Shown: piece by piece, positions 63,421 through 64,000 of the stretch
Layout of the letters: every line of letters begins with the position of its first letter
Numbering within the stretch: position 1 is the stretch's first letter
Position numbers and translations under genes: made by a program
From: Actinomycetota bacterium
Lineage (GTDB): Bacteria; Actinomycetota; AC-67
Length of the DNA stretch: 64,000 nucleotides
Reading direction: 5' to 3'
NCBI GenBank assembly: GCA_041658565.1
Contig: JBAZZY010000004.1
Location: forward strand, 61,476 to 125,475
Notes under the pieces: generated by a model
What the model was told of the DNA's origin: nothing
Databases searched by the model: none
Seen by the model: the letters and a program-made list of their open reading frames with translations, nothing else

Positions 63421-64000
63421 CTACACATCGATATTCACGATCTTGCGCATCCAGGCGATGCCGACACCCATCATCACGAGCGCCCCCGCGATCATCACGC
63501 GACCGATCGGCTCAATTACCAGAGCGGTGATGTATCCGGGGTTTACCAACGAGATGTACCCGGCAAGAAGGAACGGCAGAACGGTCAGGATCGACGCCGA
63601 CAACCGACCTTCCGCGGACAGCACCTTGATCTGACGTCGAACTTGTTCGCGCTCGCGGAGGGTCCCGGCGACCGTCTGCAACAGCACTGCGAGATTCCCG
63701 CCCACCTGCCGCTGAATGTTGATCGCCAGGACAACCCAGCGGAAGTCGTCGCTGTCGAGCCGGTCGGCCATCGCCTTGAGCGCTTCGTCGACGGGACTCC
63801 CCAAACGCGTCTCGGTAAGGACTCGCCCGAATTCAGATGAGGTCGGCGGAGAGCTTTCCTGCACCAAGGTGTCGAGGCCCTGCATGAAGCCGTACCCGGC
63901 CTGCAGCGAACCGGCAAGCAGTTGCAACGTGTCGGGCAACTGGGCGAGGAACAGGCTGCGGCGGCGCTCGATCTTCCGAGCCAGGACCATCCGAAACACC
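63421..64000 (-). CDS. tadB: TadB-like Tad pilus inner-membrane protein (5' end cut by window)
   Basis: About 192 C-terminal residues are present, with the start outside the window. LPDTLQLLAGSLQAGYGFMQGLDTLVQESS, AINIQRQVGGNLAVLLQTVAGTLRER and two C-terminal helices (about 145-160, 170-185) match T2SSF/TadB. Paired with TadC, it forms the pilus platform. The rest of the tad locus should lie to the right. Confidence 0.9.
   Translation of the reverse strand, partial: VFRMVLARKIERRRSLFLAQLPDTLQLLAGSLQAGYGFMQGLDTLVQESSPPTSSEFGRVLTETRLGSPVDEALKAMADRLDSDDFRWVVLAINIQRQVGGNLAVLLQTVAGTLREREQVRRQIKVLSAEGRLSASILTVLPFLLAGYISLVNPGYITALVIEPIGRVMIAGALVMMGVGIAWMRKIVNIDV

Noticed and set aside
59977..63840. 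A very long plus-strand open frame (over 1200 codons).
   Set aside because: It is antisense to the debranching enzyme and Tad genes, and out of frame over the GT-C-like gene, all with clear family motifs; its own product is Arg/His-rich without domains, an effect of GC-rich codon bias.

Overview
This window reads as chromosomal DNA of a deep-branching member of the Actinomycetota. The grounds are very high GC with many alternating CGCGCG tracts, an ATP synthase operon in actinobacterial order with murA downstream, DUF3152 and DUF222-HNH proteins, a Ku/LigD pair with LigD in the POL-PE-LIG order, the remains of an F420-dependent NADP reductase, and tandem SCP2 proteins. The species cannot be named from sequence alone. 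GH57 branching enzyme, a cyclic 2,3-diphosphoglycerate pathway and a multiheme cytochrome suggest, by inference, a thermophilic or geothermal/anaerobic lifestyle or ancestry.

Layout: (1) 1-2.8 kb: a truncated secreted peptidoglycan amidase and a PaaK-like adenylate-forming enzyme. (2) 2.9-10.7 kb: a polysaccharide locus (methyltransferase, GH57 branching enzyme, GT4 glucosyltransferase, hexapeptide acyltransferase, second methyltransferase, enoyl-CoA hydratase) that resembles the mycobacterial methylglucose lipopolysaccharide region around Rv3030-Rv3039c, interrupted by a DUF3152 protease-like protein and an MBL hydrolase. (3) 10.8-22.5 kb: two overlapping ABC half-transporters, a DUF222-HNH protein, a DUF72 protein, divergent ku and ligD, two lipoproteins and a LURP-one-like protein. 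(4) 22.6-33.4 kb: an isobutyryl-CoA-mutase-like large subunit with its MeaB GTPase, a coupled Memo-like/alpha-2-macroglobulin pair, a broken F420:NADP reductase, two SCP2 proteins and a CPBP protease. (5) 33.4-46 kb: murA, the complete F1Fo ATP synthase operon (atpZ-I-B-E-F-H-A-G-D-C), a WecA-type transferase, glyA, rpiB, a tyrosine phosphatase and ppa. (6) 46-49.2 kb: a plus-strand block set into the collinear minus-strand housekeeping run. It holds a tetraheme cytochrome with a structured leader and a CRP-like site, a parvulin, and a fluoride riboswitch controlling crcB and DUF190. (7) 49.2-60.8 kb: an eleven-gene minus-strand run tsaC-prmC-prfA-DUF1385-rpmE-rho-tal-2PGK-cDPG synthetase-metallophosphoesterase-glycogen debranching enzyme. 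(8) 60.9-64 kb: a GT-C-like membrane protein and two Tad pilus TadC/TadB genes, the last cut by the window end.

The most notable features are the 2-phosphoglycerate kinase/cDPG synthetase pair with a coupled phosphoesterase, the MGLP-like polysaccharide locus, the alpha-2-macroglobulin without a thioester coupled to a secreted Memo-like protein, and the regulatory leader of the tetraheme cytochrome. Glycogen-type metabolism is represented at both ends (GH57 and GT4 on the left, debranching enzyme on the right). No tRNA, rRNA, CRISPR array, insertion sequence or replication origin was seen. The only stretch over 300 bases without a gene is 46012-46334, described below.
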